Shown: positions 34,396 through 43,674, counted from the stretch's first letter. The stretch is DNA of 64,000 bases from Rhodococcus rhodochrous (GCF_900187265.1 NZ_LT906450.1:4641444-4705443); one strand, 5' to 3'. Notes: a model not told the origin generated them from the sequence alone. Translations and numbers: made by a program.

Positions 34396-35205
34396 GTGAT
34401 CAGCACTACAGCCCTCAGCCCGTCACTCGGTGTGGAAGTCACCGGCCTGGACAGCCTCGACGACGAGCGTGTGGTCGCCCAGCTGCTCGAGGCACTCAAA
34501 TGGCGTGGCGTACTTCTCGTGCGCGGTATCCACCTCGACGACGAGGCCCAGGTCGCCTTCAGTCGCAAGCTCGGCAAGGTCGTCATGCCTGTCCCGGGCG
34601 AAGAGATCTTCACCGTCTCGCTCGACCCCGCCAAGACGCCGACGGCCGAATACCTCAAGGGCACGTTCCACTGGCACATCGACGACACCACCAACGAGGT
34701 GCCGGCGAAGGCCACCACACTCACCGCCCGCCACGTCGCAATGGTCGGTGGCGGAACGGAGTTCGCCAGCACCTACGCCGCCTACGAGAATCTTCCCGAC
34801 CACGAGAAGAAGCGGTACGAAGGCCTGCGCGTCGTCCACAGCTTCGAGGCCGCCCAGCGTCTGGTCTACCCCGACCCCACCGAGGAGCAGGTCGCACGCT
34901 GGCGTGCGCTGCCGCCCCGCGAGTCCTCCCTCGTCTGGGAGCGCCGCGACGGACGACGCTCCCTCGTCATCGGCGCCACGGCCGATCACATCGTCGGCAT
35001 GCGCCCCGAGGAGAGCCGCGAACTCCTCGACGAGCTGCTCGCGTGGACCACGCAGGAACGCTTCTGCTACTCCCACGAATGGCAGGTCGGCGACCTCGTC
35101 GTCTGGGACAACACCGGCATGCTGCACCGGGCACTGCCCTACGACCCGTCGTCCGAGCGCCTCATGCGCCGCACCACGATCGTCGGTGACGAACCGTGGC
35201 AGTGA
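34396..35205 (+). CDS. TauD/TfdA-family Fe(II)/2-oxoglutarate dioxygenase
   Basis: A 269-residue alpha-ketoglutarate-dependent dioxygenase. The iron ligands are His94 and Asp96 in GTFHWHIDDTT and His244 in GMLHRALPY; the co-substrate Arg lies in LMRRTTIVG. Family members hydroxylate or cleave sulfonates, aryloxyacids, sulfate esters and similar acids. The GTG at 34396 is chosen because GGAAGGGAG lies 6-7 nt before it and the promoter box is at the conserved distance; an upstream ATG at 34321 would run through the operator. It heads a ten-gene operon ending at 43674. Confidence 0.88.
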   Translation: MISTTALSPSLGVEVTGLDSLDDERVVAQLLEALKWRGVLLVRGIHLDDEAQVAFSRKLGKVVMPVPGEEIFTVSLDPAKTPTAEYLKGTFHWHIDDTTNEVPAKATTLTARHVAMVGGGTEFASTYAAYENLPDHEKKRYEGLRVVHSFEAAQRLVYPDPTEEQVARWRALPPRESSLVWERRDGRRSLVIGATADHIVGMRPEESRELLDELLAWTTQERFCYSHEWQVGDLVVWDNTGMLHRALPYDPSSERLMRRTTIVGDEPWQ

Positions 35206-35906
35206 AGACAGCGGTCGTCACGGGCGGAAGCTCCGGAATCGGCAAGGCGATCGCCGAACGCCTGCGCAAGGACGGCCACCAGGTCGCGGTGCTCGATCTC
35301 AACCCCTCCGGTGAGGAGCTCGAGTACAAGGTCGACGTCTCCGACCGCGCACAGGTCGACGACGCCTTCGCCCGGATCCGCGAACAGCTCGGCCCCGTCA
35401 CGATTCTCGTCAACGGCGCGGGACTCGAGCTCTACAAGCGCTTCCACAACATCGACTACGCGACCTGGCAGAAGGTCGTCGACGTCAACCTCGGCGGCGT
35501 CTTCCACTGCGTGCAGGCCGCCCTGCCCGACATGCTCGAGGCCGGCTGGGGACGCATCGTCAACATCTCGTCGTCGAGCGCGCAGTCGGGTCAGCAGTTC
35601 ATGACCGCCTACGTCTCGTCCAAGGCCGGCGTCAACGGACTCACCAAATCACTTGCGCTGGAATATGGTCCGTCCGGCATCACCGTCAACGCCGTACCCC
35701 CCGGTTTCGTCGAGACTCCCATGCTGCACCGCTCCGCCGAGAAGGGCCTGCTCGGCGGCACCATCGAGGAACACGTCCAGCGCACCCCCGTCCGCCGAGT
35801 CGGACAACCCGAGGACATCGCCGCCGCCTGCTCCTTCCTGATCTCCGAGGAGGCCGGATACATCACCGGCCAGATCCTCGGGGTCAACGGCGGACGCAAC
35901 ACCTGA
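35196..35906 (+). CDS. Short-chain dehydrogenase/reductase (FabG-like)
   Basis: A 236-residue classical SDR. The nucleotide motif is VVTGGSSGIGKAIAE, followed by NGAG, the catalytic Ser in VNISSSSAQ and YVSSKAG (Tyr and Lys). The adenine-binding Asp (VLDLN) favours NAD(H). Its start (GTG at 35196, or GTG at 35202 giving a GTGA overlap) lies inside the end of the dioxygenase gene, so the two are coupled. It probably oxidises a hydroxyacyl or alcohol intermediate. Confidence 0.9.
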   Translation: MAVKTAVVTGGSSGIGKAIAERLRKDGHQVAVLDLNPSGEELEYKVDVSDRAQVDDAFARIREQLGPVTILVNGAGLELYKRFHNIDYATWQKVVDVNLGGVFHCVQAALPDMLEAGWGRIVNISSSSAQSGQQFMTAYVSSKAGVNGLTKSLALEYGPSGITVNAVPPGFVETPMLHRSAEKGLLGGTIEEHVQRTPVRRVGQPEDIAAACSFLISEEAGYITGQILGVNGGRNT

Positions 35907-35946
35907 TCCACCCTCTCCGCCGAAACCCGATCGAAAGGACAATCCA

Positions 35947-36807
35947 GTGGGACGTGTCGAAGGCAAGGTCGCGTTCGTCACCGGTGCGGCGCGCGGCCAG
36001 GGCCGCAGCCACGCGGTCAAGCTCGCGTCCGAGGGTGCCGACATCATCGCTGTCGACATCTGCACGGACATCGACTCGATGGGGTACTCCATGGCCACGC
36101 CGGAGGACCTCGAGGAAACCGTGAGGCTCGTCGAGAAGGAAGGCCGCCGGATCGTCGCGATCCAGGCCGACGTCCGCGACGCAGCCCAGATGGAAGACGC
36201 TGTGGCGCAGGGCATTGCCGAGTTCGGCAAGCTCGACGTCGTCGTCGCGCAGGCCGGTGTCGCCGGCATGAAGGGCGAGCCCCAGACCCAGGCCTGGACC
36301 GACGTCGTCAACACCAACCTCGTGGGCACGATGAACGCCGTCCACGCCGCCCTGCCGCACCTGAAGGCAGGCGCCTCCATCATCGCCACCGGTTCCACCG
36401 CGGCACTGATGGACGTGTCGAAGGTCGACCAGCCCGGCAAGGATCTCGGTGGCGTCGCCTACGTGTTCTCCAAGCGGGCCCTGTCCCAGTTCATCGACAC
36501 GCTCGCAACCCATCTCGCGCCGCGCATGATCCGCGCGAACGTTCTGCACCCGACCAACTGCAACACCGACATGCTGCAGAGCGAACCGATGTACCGCTCC
36601 TTCCGCCCCGACCTCGAGCACCCCCGGCGTGAGGACGCGGAGCCCGCCTTCGGTGTGCAGCAGGCCATGCCGATCCCGTACATCGAGCCCGAGGACTCGA
36701 GCAACATGGTGCTCTTCCTCGCGTCCGACGAATCGCGCTACGTGACCGGCATGCAGATGCGCGTCGACGGTGGCGGCTACCTCAAGTGGTACGACTACCA
36801 CATCTGA
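35947..36807 (+). CDS. Mycofactocin-coupled SDR family oxidoreductase (carveol-dehydrogenase-like)
   Basis: A 286-residue SDR. The start GRVEGKVAFVTGAARGQGRS and the insertion after the second strand (VDICTDIDSMGYSMATPEDL) are hallmarks of the mycofactocin-dependent subfamily (TIGR03971), whose NAD is bound so tightly that mycofactocin must re-oxidise it. The catalytic Tyr and Lys are in YVFSKRAL. Known relatives oxidise carveol and other secondary alcohols. No mycofactocin biosynthesis genes are in the window, so they must lie elsewhere. The neighbouring ferredoxin and P450 suggest it oxidises the alcohol the P450 makes. Confidence 0.88.
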   Translation: MGRVEGKVAFVTGAARGQGRSHAVKLASEGADIIAVDICTDIDSMGYSMATPEDLEETVRLVEKEGRRIVAIQADVRDAAQMEDAVAQGIAEFGKLDVVVAQAGVAGMKGEPQTQAWTDVVNTNLVGTMNAVHAALPHLKAGASIIATGSTAALMDVSKVDQPGKDLGGVAYVFSKRALSQFIDTLATHLAPRMIRANVLHPTNCNTDMLQSEPMYRSFRPDLEHPRREDAEPAFGVQQAMPIPYIEPEDSSNMVLFLASDESRYVTGMQMRVDGGGYLKWYDYHI

Positions 36808-36892
36808 CCGTTCGATCGTGGCGGGCGACCCCCGCACGCGGCAGAACGTTGCCGGACCGGACCAGTACACATCATCGACCGGGAGGAACATC

Positions 36893-37084
36893 GTGAAGGT
36901 CAGAGTCGACCCCGACCGCTGCCAGGGCCACACCCTGTGTGCCATGGCCGCACCAGAAGTATTCGAACTGAGCGACATCGACGGCCACGCGACCGCCGTC
37001 GTGGAGGACGTGCCCGCGCATCTCGAGGAGAACGTGCGCGAAGCAGCCCGGTCCTGCCCCGAGCAGGCCATCGAGATCTCCTGA
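36893..37084 (+). CDS. Ferredoxin, 3Fe-4S type, partner of the adjacent P450
   Basis: A 63-residue ferredoxin. The first cluster ligands lie in RCQGHTLCAMAAPEVF, where His sits at the position of the missing fourth Cys, and the last is in SCPEQAIEI. This is the usual 3Fe-4S P450 ferredoxin of actinobacteria. GTG at 36893 follows GGGAGGAAC; the frame upstream has no family sequence. It is 47 bp before the P450 gene and should pass electrons from a ferredoxin reductase encoded elsewhere. Confidence 0.92.
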   Translation: MKVRVDPDRCQGHTLCAMAAPEVFELSDIDGHATAVVEDVPAHLEENVREAARSCPEQAIEIS

Positions 37085-37131
37085 CCACCAGCGTTTCGAC
37101 AGCCCCGATCGAAGCGTCAGAGAGGACAGTC

Positions 37132-38478
37132 ATGAGCGTCGACGACGTCGTTGCCGACACATCCCACCGCACTCCGGTCTACCAGTTCGACCGGCACGCA
37201 CCCGACTACCGCGACAACTTCCTTCCGATCACGGAAGAGATGCAGTCCAAATGCCCGATGGCCTGGTCGGACACCCACGGCGGCCACTGGGTCGCCGCGG
37301 GCAGCGACGAGGTGTTCAACCTCGTCCGGTCCCCGAACGTCTCCAACGACCACGACATCAAGGGTGTCCGAAAAGGCTACAAGGGCATCATGATTCCGAC
37401 GGCCGAGCGCGCCTCCGGCGTGCGCGGTGGAATCCTCGAAATGGACGACCCCGAGCATCGGGAGTTCCGCGCCCTGCTCAACCCCTACCTCTCCCCCGCG
37501 GCGATCAAGAAGTGGATCCCCGTCATCGACGAGGTCGTGCGCGCGAGCCTCGACGAGAAGATCGAGAGCGGACGGATCGACTTCGTCGACGATCTCGCGA
37601 ACATCGTGCCGGCCGTCATCACCCTGGCCATGCTCGGTGTCCCGATCAAGAAGTGGGAGGTGTACTGCGAGCCGGTCCACGCCGCGATCTACACCCCGCC
37701 GGACTCGCCGGACGTCGCCCGCGTCAGCGAACTGCACCGCAGCATGGGCATCGACCTGATCACGAACCTGTTCGAGATCCGCGAGAAGCCGCGTCCCGGC
37801 CTGATCAACGCGATCGCCGACGTCGAGGTGCTCGGCGAGAAGCCCGACGACATGGAGCTTCTCGGCATCCTGAGCCTGCTGATCGGTGGCGGATTCGACA
37901 CCACCACGGCACTGACCTCGCACGCCCTCGAATGGCTCAGCCAGAATCCCGACGAGCGCGAGCGTCTCAGCCAGGAACGCGACAGCCTGCTCGACAGCGC
38001 CACCGAGGAGTTCCTGCGGTACTTCACCCCCTCGCCGGGTGACGGTCGTACCTTCTCCACCGACTGCGAGTTCAAGGGCACGCAGTTCAAGGAGGGTGAG
38101 CGTCTGTGGCTGTCGTGGGCGATGGCCAACCGCGATCCCGCTCTGTTCGACGACCCGAACTCGATCGATCTCGAGCGGAAGGGCAACCGTCACTTCAGCT
38201 TCGGTCTGGGTGTCCACCGGTGCATCGGATCGAACCTGGCGCGCACGGTGTTCAAGCGGATGCTGCTCGCCGTGCTCGACCGGATGCCCGACTACACGTG
38301 CGATCCGGAGACGACGGTGCACTACGACTCCATCGGCGTCATCCAGGGCATGCGGCACCTCCCGGCGACGTTCACACCGGGCAAGCGCCTCGGCGCCGGC
38401 CTCGACGAAACGCTGGAGAAGCTGCAGGTCCAGATCGACGAGCAGGAACTCGCGGCACCCATCACGGCTGCCAGGTAA
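37132..38478 (+). CDS. Cytochrome P450 with its own ferredoxin
   Basis: A 448-residue bacterial class I P450. The I-helix is LLIGGGFDTTTALTSHALEW, with the Asp-Thr pair for oxygen activation, ExxR is EEFLRYF, and the heme loop is HFSFGLGVHRCIGSNLAR with Cys364. It begins with ATG at 37132 after GAGAGGAC. The GGGFDTTT type I-helix resembles terpenoid- and steroid-oxidising actinobacterial P450s, but no substrate can be fixed. It is likely to introduce the first hydroxyl group of the pathway. Confidence 0.93.
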   Translation: MSVDDVVADTSHRTPVYQFDRHAPDYRDNFLPITEEMQSKCPMAWSDTHGGHWVAAGSDEVFNLVRSPNVSNDHDIKGVRKGYKGIMIPTAERASGVRGGILEMDDPEHREFRALLNPYLSPAAIKKWIPVIDEVVRASLDEKIESGRIDFVDDLANIVPAVITLAMLGVPIKKWEVYCEPVHAAIYTPPDSPDVARVSELHRSMGIDLITNLFEIREKPRPGLINAIADVEVLGEKPDDMELLGILSLLIGGGFDTTTALTSHALEWLSQNPDERERLSQERDSLLDSATEEFLRYFTPSPGDGRTFSTDCEFKGTQFKEGERLWLSWAMANRDPALFDDPNSIDLERKGNRHFSFGLGVHRCIGSNLARTVFKRMLLAVLDRMPDYTCDPETTVHYDSIGVIQGMRHLPATFTPGKRLGAGLDETLEKLQVQIDEQELAAPITAAR

Positions 38479-38519
38479 CACCGCTCGGACGTAACCAGGA
38501 GTGAGGAAGGCCGGTATCG

Positions 38520-40220
38520 GTGGCTGAGACGACAGTGGTCGAACGGGAGACGGGCGACGCCTCTGCGAAGGCGTCGGGACGCCCCCTCCCCCAGTTGACC
38601 CTGCAGAACAAGTTCTTCTGGACCTCCGGCGAGGACGGCCGGTTGCGGATCCAGGAATGCGAGTCGTGCTCGGCTCTCATCCATCCGCCGCAACCGGTCT
38701 GCCGGTACTGCCGGGAGAAGAAGATGGGTGTGCGCGTGGTCTCCGGATACGCGACACTCATCGGGTTCACCGTCAACCACCGTTTCGGGCTGCCCGGCCT
38801 TCCCCCTCCGTTCGTCATCGCGCAGGTCGCACTCGAGGAGGATTCGCGGGTGCGCCTGACCACCAACGTGGTCGAATGCGATGCCGAACAGCTCGAACTC
38901 GGCATGCGCATGGAGGTCGTCTTCCATCGGGACGGCGACGTCTGGCTGCCGCTCTTCCGCCCGGCAGCGGAACAGGGCACACCTGCTCCGCTGCCCGTGG
39001 ACGAGATCGAACCCGAGCAGATCCGCTTCCACATCCGTCCGCCCGCGAGCCCGGACAAGTTCGAGGACAAGGTCGCCATCACCGGTATCGGCATGTCCGA
39101 CATCGGGCGCCGCCTCATGGTCGATCCCGTCTCCCTCACCGTGCAGGCGTGCGAACGTGCCGTCGCCGACGCCGGACTGACGATGGACGACATCGACGGC
39201 CTGTCGACCTATCCCGGTGCCGGCCCGATCATCGGTTTCGGTGAAGGCGGTGTCGCCGCCGTCGAATCCGCTCTCGGACTGCGCCCCACCTGGTTCAACG
39301 GCGGCATCGAGACCCCCGGGCCCAGCGGCTCGGTGATCGCCGCGATGCTCGCCGTCGCGAGCGGTCTCGCCCGGCACGTGCTCTGCTACCGCACCCTGTG
39401 GGAATCGAGTTACAACGAACTCGTCAAGGCCGGGCAGATCACGCCGCCCGGCGGACGGACCCCCAGCTGGATGGTGCCCTTCGGTGGTGTCTCCGCCGCT
39501 CACACCCTCGCCCAGAACGCGCAGCGGCACTTCCACCGCTACGGCACCACCCGCGAGACGCTCGGCTGGATCGCGCTCAACCAACGCGCGAACGCCGCCC
39601 TCAATCCCGGCGCGATCTACCGCGACCCACTGACGATGGACGACTACCTGTCGGCGCGACCGGTCACCACGCCGTTCGGCCTGTACGACTGCGACGTGCC
39701 CTGCGACGGCGCTGTGGCGGTGATCGTCTCCGCCGTCGACACCGTGAAGGACCTGCCCGGCCCGGCGATCCGCGTGGAGGCCGTCGGCACCCAGGTCGTC
39801 GAACGCATCGAGTGGGACCAGAGCACCCTCGCCCACGAACCGCAGGTCCTCGGCCCGGCCGCGCACCTGTGGACCCGCACGTCGCTGCGACCCGAGGACG
39901 TCGACGTCGCCCAGCTCTACGACGGCTTCACCTTCAACGCCCTGTCGTGGATCGAGGCACTCGGCTTCTGCGGGATCGGCGAGGCGAAGGACTTCCTCGA
40001 CGGCGGGAAGAACATCGCACGCGACGGCGTCCTCCCCCTCAACACCCACGGCGGCCAGCTCTCGCACGGACGCACTCACGGCATGGGTCTCGTGCACGAG
40101 GCGGTCACGCAGCTGCGCGGCACCGCAGGAGATCGCCAGGTGCGCGACGCCCGCGTGGCCGTGGTCAGCAGTGGCGGACTCACTCCCGGCAGCGCGATGC
40201 TGCTGCGGAGCGACTCATGA
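38520..40220 (+). CDS. DUF35 zinc-ribbon/OB domain fused to a thiolase-like (Ltp2-type aldolase-like) domain
   Basis: A 566-residue fusion. Residues 20-170 are DUF35: four zinc-ribbon cysteines in IQECESCSALIHPPQPVCRY followed by CRE, then an OB fold (GLPPPFVIAQVALEEDSRVR). From about 183 (DKVAITGIGMSDIGRRLMVD) a thiolase fold follows. At the nucleophile position it reads GGIETPGPSGSVIAAM with no cysteine, and the GHP motif is replaced by HGGQLSHGRTHGMG. This resembles the steroid side-chain aldolase Ltp2, which needs the DUF35 half of ChsH2; here both parts are one chain. A retro-aldol cleavage of a beta-hydroxyacyl-CoA is the likely reaction. It starts with GTG. Confidence 0.82.
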   Translation: MAETTVVERETGDASAKASGRPLPQLTLQNKFFWTSGEDGRLRIQECESCSALIHPPQPVCRYCREKKMGVRVVSGYATLIGFTVNHRFGLPGLPPPFVIAQVALEEDSRVRLTTNVVECDAEQLELGMRMEVVFHRDGDVWLPLFRPAAEQGTPAPLPVDEIEPEQIRFHIRPPASPDKFEDKVAITGIGMSDIGRRLMVDPVSLTVQACERAVADAGLTMDDIDGLSTYPGAGPIIGFGEGGVAAVESALGLRPTWFNGGIETPGPSGSVIAAMLAVASGLARHVLCYRTLWESSYNELVKAGQITPPGGRTPSWMVPFGGVSAAHTLAQNAQRHFHRYGTTRETLGWIALNQRANAALNPGAIYRDPLTMDDYLSARPVTTPFGLYDCDVPCDGAVAVIVSAVDTVKDLPGPAIRVEAVGTQVVERIEWDQSTLAHEPQVLGPAAHLWTRTSLRPEDVDVAQLYDGFTFNALSWIEALGFCGIGEAKDFLDGGKNIARDGVLPLNTHGGQLSHGRTHGMGLVHEAVTQLRGTAGDRQVRDARVAVVSSGGLTPGSAMLLRSDS

Positions 40221-41146
40221 GCACCGTCCGCGCACAGTCCTCACCGATCGAGGAGGCTCACGTCGGCGGCGCGGGAGACGTCTCACCCGTAGCCCGCGTC
40301 GTCGATGTCGAGGGCATCCCGATGTCGGCGCTGGTCGCCGAGGCACCCGAGCCGCGCGCCGTGATCGTGGCACTGCACGGCGGTGCCGCCCGCGCGGCCT
40401 ACTGGGACTGCCCCGACCATCCCGAACTGTCGATGATGCGCGAGGCCGTGGCGCACGGATTCACTGTGATCGCCCCGGATCGCCCCGGTTACGGCGAGTC
40501 GCGGCCGCACCGCGACGAGCTCGGCGACCCCGAACGCCGCGTCGATCTGGCCTACCGCACCGTCGACGCGCTGCTCGGCACAGCACCCCGCGGCGCCGGT
40601 CTGTTCCTGTGGGGGCACTCGGTCGGAAGCGAACTGACGACACGCATGGCCGTCGAGAACCGGCACGACGAGGTACTCGGCATCGAGCTCTCCGGCACGG
40701 GCCGCGAACACCATGCTCTGGCCGCCGGCATCCTCGGTACGCGCGAGCGGTACGCGAACGCCCGCGGTGTCGGCGAACTGCTGTGGACACCCGCCGAGCT
40801 CTACCCACCCGACATCGTCGGTGGCGCCGTGATCGCCGCACGCACTCCCGACTACGAGGCCGACGTGACGGCCGGCTGGCCGACCGTCGACTTCCCCGCC
40901 CTCGCCGCGCAGGTCCGCGTGCCCGTGCACTTCACCGCCGCCGAACACGAGAAGGTCTGGCGCAACGATCCGCAGGCGCTCGAGGACGTCGCTGCGCTGT
41001 TCACGGCAGCGCCGGGCGTGACCCTGCACCTCCATCCCGGCGGTGGACACAATCTCAGCATCGGTTACGCCGGGCCGGCCTACCACCGGACGGTGTTCGC
41101 ATTCGTCGACGAGTGCATCGCGCACCAGGAGGTACCGGCCTTATGA
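40217..41146 (+). CDS. Alpha/beta-fold hydrolase
   Basis: A 309-residue hydrolase. The oxyanion stretch is VALHGGAARAAYWD, the nucleophile elbow LWGHSVGSEL (Ser), and the late His is in HPGGGHNLSIG. The substrate may be an ester, lactone or thioester. It overlaps the preceding fusion gene by 4 bp (ATGA at 40217). A C-C bond hydrolase is not excluded. Confidence 0.85.
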   Translation: MSTVRAQSSPIEEAHVGGAGDVSPVARVVDVEGIPMSALVAEAPEPRAVIVALHGGAARAAYWDCPDHPELSMMREAVAHGFTVIAPDRPGYGESRPHRDELGDPERRVDLAYRTVDALLGTAPRGAGLFLWGHSVGSELTTRMAVENRHDEVLGIELSGTGREHHALAAGILGTRERYANARGVGELLWTPAELYPPDIVGGAVIAARTPDYEADVTAGWPTVDFPALAAQVRVPVHFTAAEHEKVWRNDPQALEDVAALFTAAPGVTLHLHPGGGHNLSIGYAGPAYHRTVFAFVDECIAHQEVPAL

Positions 41147-41174
41147 CGTCCCACCCCCGATCGGAGGCACTGTG

Positions 41175-41993
41175 ATGCGTGTCGGATTCATCGGACTCGG
41201 AAGCCAGGGTGGGCCGATGGCCCGCCGGATCGTCGAGTCGGGATACGAGACGACGCTCTGGGCCCGTCGTCCGGAATCCCTTGATCCCTACGCCGATACG
41301 GCCGCGAAGTACGCGGAGTCACCCGCCGAGCTCGGTGCGGTCAGCGACCTCGTCTGCCTGTGCGTGGTGAACGACGACGACGTGCGCCAGGTGATCACGG
41401 GTGAGAACGGTGTCCTCGAAGGCATGAACGAGGGCGGCATCATCGCGGTACACAGCACGATCCATCCGGACACCTGCCGCGAACTCGCCGCAGCTGCACG
41501 CGAACGAGGTGTCTCGCTCGTCGACGCGCCGGTCAGCGGAGGCGGAATGGGGGCCGCCGCAGGCACTCTGCTCGTCATGGTCGGTGGTGAGAGCGACGTC
41601 GTGGAGCGGTGCCGGCCGGTGTTCTCCACCTACGGCGATCCGGTGGTGCACCTCGGGGACCTCGGAGCGGGCCTGGTCTCCAAGCTCCTCAACAACCTGT
41701 TGTTCACGGCGAACCTGGCGCTCGCCGAGAACACCCTGGCGCTCGGCGCGGAACTCGGCGTCGATCCCGCCCGCCTCGGTGAGGTCGTCTCACACGGTTC
41801 GGCGAACAGCTTCGCGCTCGGACGCGTCGTGTCCGCCGGGGGCAGCCTCGCCCGGATAGGCGGCCACGCCGGCGAGTTGCTGAAGAAGGACGTGAGCCTC
41901 GTGGCCGGTCTGGCCGCAGCGGCCGGGGCCACGGAGGGCATCACCTTCACCACCGCCGATGCGAGCCTCGAACAGATGGGACACCCGCGATGA
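41175..41993 (+). CDS. NAD(P)-dependent beta-hydroxyacid dehydrogenase (HIBADH family), first of a tandem pair
   Basis: A 272-residue member of the 3-hydroxyisobutyrate dehydrogenase family. The Rossmann motif is RVGFIGLGSQGGPMARRI, the substrate motif DAPVSGGGMGAAAGTL and the catalytic lysine is in LVSKLLNNLLFTANL. It oxidises a beta-hydroxyacid to the semialdehyde or runs in reverse. GGAGGC precedes a GTG-ATG pair at 41172/41175. It overlaps the second family member by 4 bp. Confidence 0.88.
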   Translation: MRVGFIGLGSQGGPMARRIVESGYETTLWARRPESLDPYADTAAKYAESPAELGAVSDLVCLCVVNDDDVRQVITGENGVLEGMNEGGIIAVHSTIHPDTCRELAAAARERGVSLVDAPVSGGGMGAAAGTLLVMVGGESDVVERCRPVFSTYGDPVVHLGDLGAGLVSKLLNNLLFTANLALAENTLALGAELGVDPARLGEVVSHGSANSFALGRVVSAGGSLARIGGHAGELLKKDVSLVAGLAAAAGATEGITFTTADASLEQMGHPR

Positions 41994-42787
41994 GCCGCGT
42001 GCACTTCGTCGGCGCCGGACGTATGGGGCTGCCGATGGTCGAGCGTCTGGTCGCCGACGGACACGACGTGCACGTGCTCGCGCGGCGCGACGACGCCCGG
42101 GCGGCCGTGGAGAAGACCGGCGCGACCGCGGTCGGTGGCATCACCGCTGTCGGCACCGACGCCGAGCTCGTCGTCGTCTGCGTGTTCACCGACGAGCAGG
42201 TACGCCGGGTGTGCCTCGACGACGGCGTGCTGGAGCGTATGCCGAAGGGTTCGACCCTCGTGGTCCACACCACGATCAGCCCGCGCACCGTGGAGACCCT
42301 GGCCTCCGCGGCCGAGCCGTTCGGGGTCGCGGTGATCGACGCCGCCGTGAGCGGTGGCCCGCACGACATCGCCGCCGGTGCACTGACGCTGTTTCTCGGC
42401 GGAGCGGACGAGGCCGTCGCCGCCGTGACGCCCGTGCTGAAGAGCTACGGCGATCCCGTCCTGCACGTCGGCGCGCCCGGCAGCGGACAGAAGGTGAAGC
42501 TGGTCAACAACGCCCTGTTCGCCGCCGAGATCGGGTTGCTCGCCGAAGCCGCCGAGCTCGGCCGGCAACTGGGGGTCGACGAGGCGGCGCTGTTCTCCGC
42601 CCTCCCCCACGGCAGTTCGTCGTGCAAGGTCATGGGGAACATCGCGATGCGCGGATCGGTGTCGGAATTCCGCAGTGCCGTGGGTGAATTCCTCACCAAG
42701 GACGTGGCGGTGGTGCGGGCCGCCGTGTCGGAGCTCGGAGGAGACCTCGGGGTCCTCGACACGGCCATCGACGCACACACCCGGTAG
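41990..42787 (+). CDS. NAD(P)-dependent beta-hydroxyacid dehydrogenase (HIBADH family), second of a tandem pair
   Basis: A 265-residue protein of the same family as its neighbour: RVHFVGAGRMGLPMVERLVA, DAAVSGGPHDIAAGALTLFL, and catalytic Lys in QKVKLVNNALFAAE. The two genes are adjacent with an ATGA overlap but differ clearly, so they are an old duplication or recruited separately. They may form a heteromer or act on successive hydroxyacids. Confidence 0.87.
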   Translation: MSRVHFVGAGRMGLPMVERLVADGHDVHVLARRDDARAAVEKTGATAVGGITAVGTDAELVVVCVFTDEQVRRVCLDDGVLERMPKGSTLVVHTTISPRTVETLASAAEPFGVAVIDAAVSGGPHDIAAGALTLFLGGADEAVAAVTPVLKSYGDPVLHVGAPGSGQKVKLVNNALFAAEIGLLAEAAELGRQLGVDEAALFSALPHGSSSCKVMGNIAMRGSVSEFRSAVGEFLTKDVAVVRAAVSELGGDLGVLDTAIDAHTR

Positions 42788-42912
42788 GCGGTCCGGCGAG
42801 GCGTCCCGGGTGGTGGTCCTGCTCCACTGCACGGGACGCCGTCCGCGCCGTCCCCCGGCTCGATCCGCACTGCTCCGATCCGCACTGTTCCGATCGAACG
42901 AAAGGTCATGTC

Positions 42913-43674
42913 GTGGAAGGTCTGAAGGACAAGGTCGTCCTGGTCGCCGGTGCCGCAACGGGTCTCGGCGCCGATTCCGCCCGTCGCCTCGCCCGTGAGG
43001 GCGCCCGGGTGGTGGTCGGCGACCTGAACCACGCCGGTGCGCAGAGCACCGCCGCGTCCATCACGGAGACCGGCGGCACGGCCGTCGCGGTCGAGTTCGA
43101 CATCTCCGACGACGACTCCGTGCGGGCGCTCGTCGCGACGACGGTCGAGACGTACGGCGGGCTCGACGCCGTCCACATCAATGCCGGCGACATGGGTGCC
43201 GTCACGAAGGACACCGACGTCGTCGACATCGACCTCGAGATCTGGGACCGCACGGTAGCCGTGAATCTGCGCGGCCACATGCTCGTCACCCGTCACAGCG
43301 TCCCGAAGCTGCTCGAACGCGGCGGCGGAGCGATCGTGTACACCTCGTCCATCGCCTCGTTCACCGGCGACCCGCAACGTCCGGCCTATTCGGCGACGAA
43401 GGCGGGTATCAATGCGCTCGCACGGCACGTCGCGTCGCGATGGGGCCGGGAGGGGGTCCGGGCCAACGCGGTGACCCCGGGACTGATCCTCACCGACGAG
43501 ATCCGGAACGGAGCGGCACCGGAACTGCTGGCAGGCATGCTCGCGCGCACGCGCAGCACCCGGCTCGGTGAGGCCGCGGACATCTCGAGCATGGTCGCCT
43601 ACCTGATGTCCGACGACGGCTCGTGGATCAACGGCCAGGTGGTCAACGTGGACGGCGGCACCGTGCTCCGGTGA
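42913..43674 (+). CDS. Short-chain dehydrogenase/reductase
   Basis: A 253-residue classical SDR and the last gene of the dioxygenase-led operon. Motifs: LVAGAATGLGADSARRLARE, VHINAGDMGA in place of NNAG, Ser in VYTSSIASF, and YSATKAG (Tyr, Lys). VGDLN suggests NAD(H). GTG at 42913 follows AAAGG. A 125-bp gap separates it from the second beta-hydroxyacid dehydrogenase gene. Confidence 0.88.
   Translation: MEGLKDKVVLVAGAATGLGADSARRLAREGARVVVGDLNHAGAQSTAASITETGGTAVAVEFDISDDDSVRALVATTVETYGGLDAVHINAGDMGAVTKDTDVVDIDLEIWDRTVAVNLRGHMLVTRHSVPKLLERGGGAIVYTSSIASFTGDPQRPAYSATKAGINALARHVASRWGREGVRANAVTPGLILTDEIRNGAAPELLAGMLARTRSTRLGEAADISSMVAYLMSDDGSWINGQVVNVDGGTVLR

Noticed and set aside
36937..38478. 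A P450 fused to an N-terminal extension starting at 36937
   Set aside because: That extension overlaps the ferredoxin gene in another frame; the ATG at 37132 has a good ribosome binding site and a normal P450 N-terminus.
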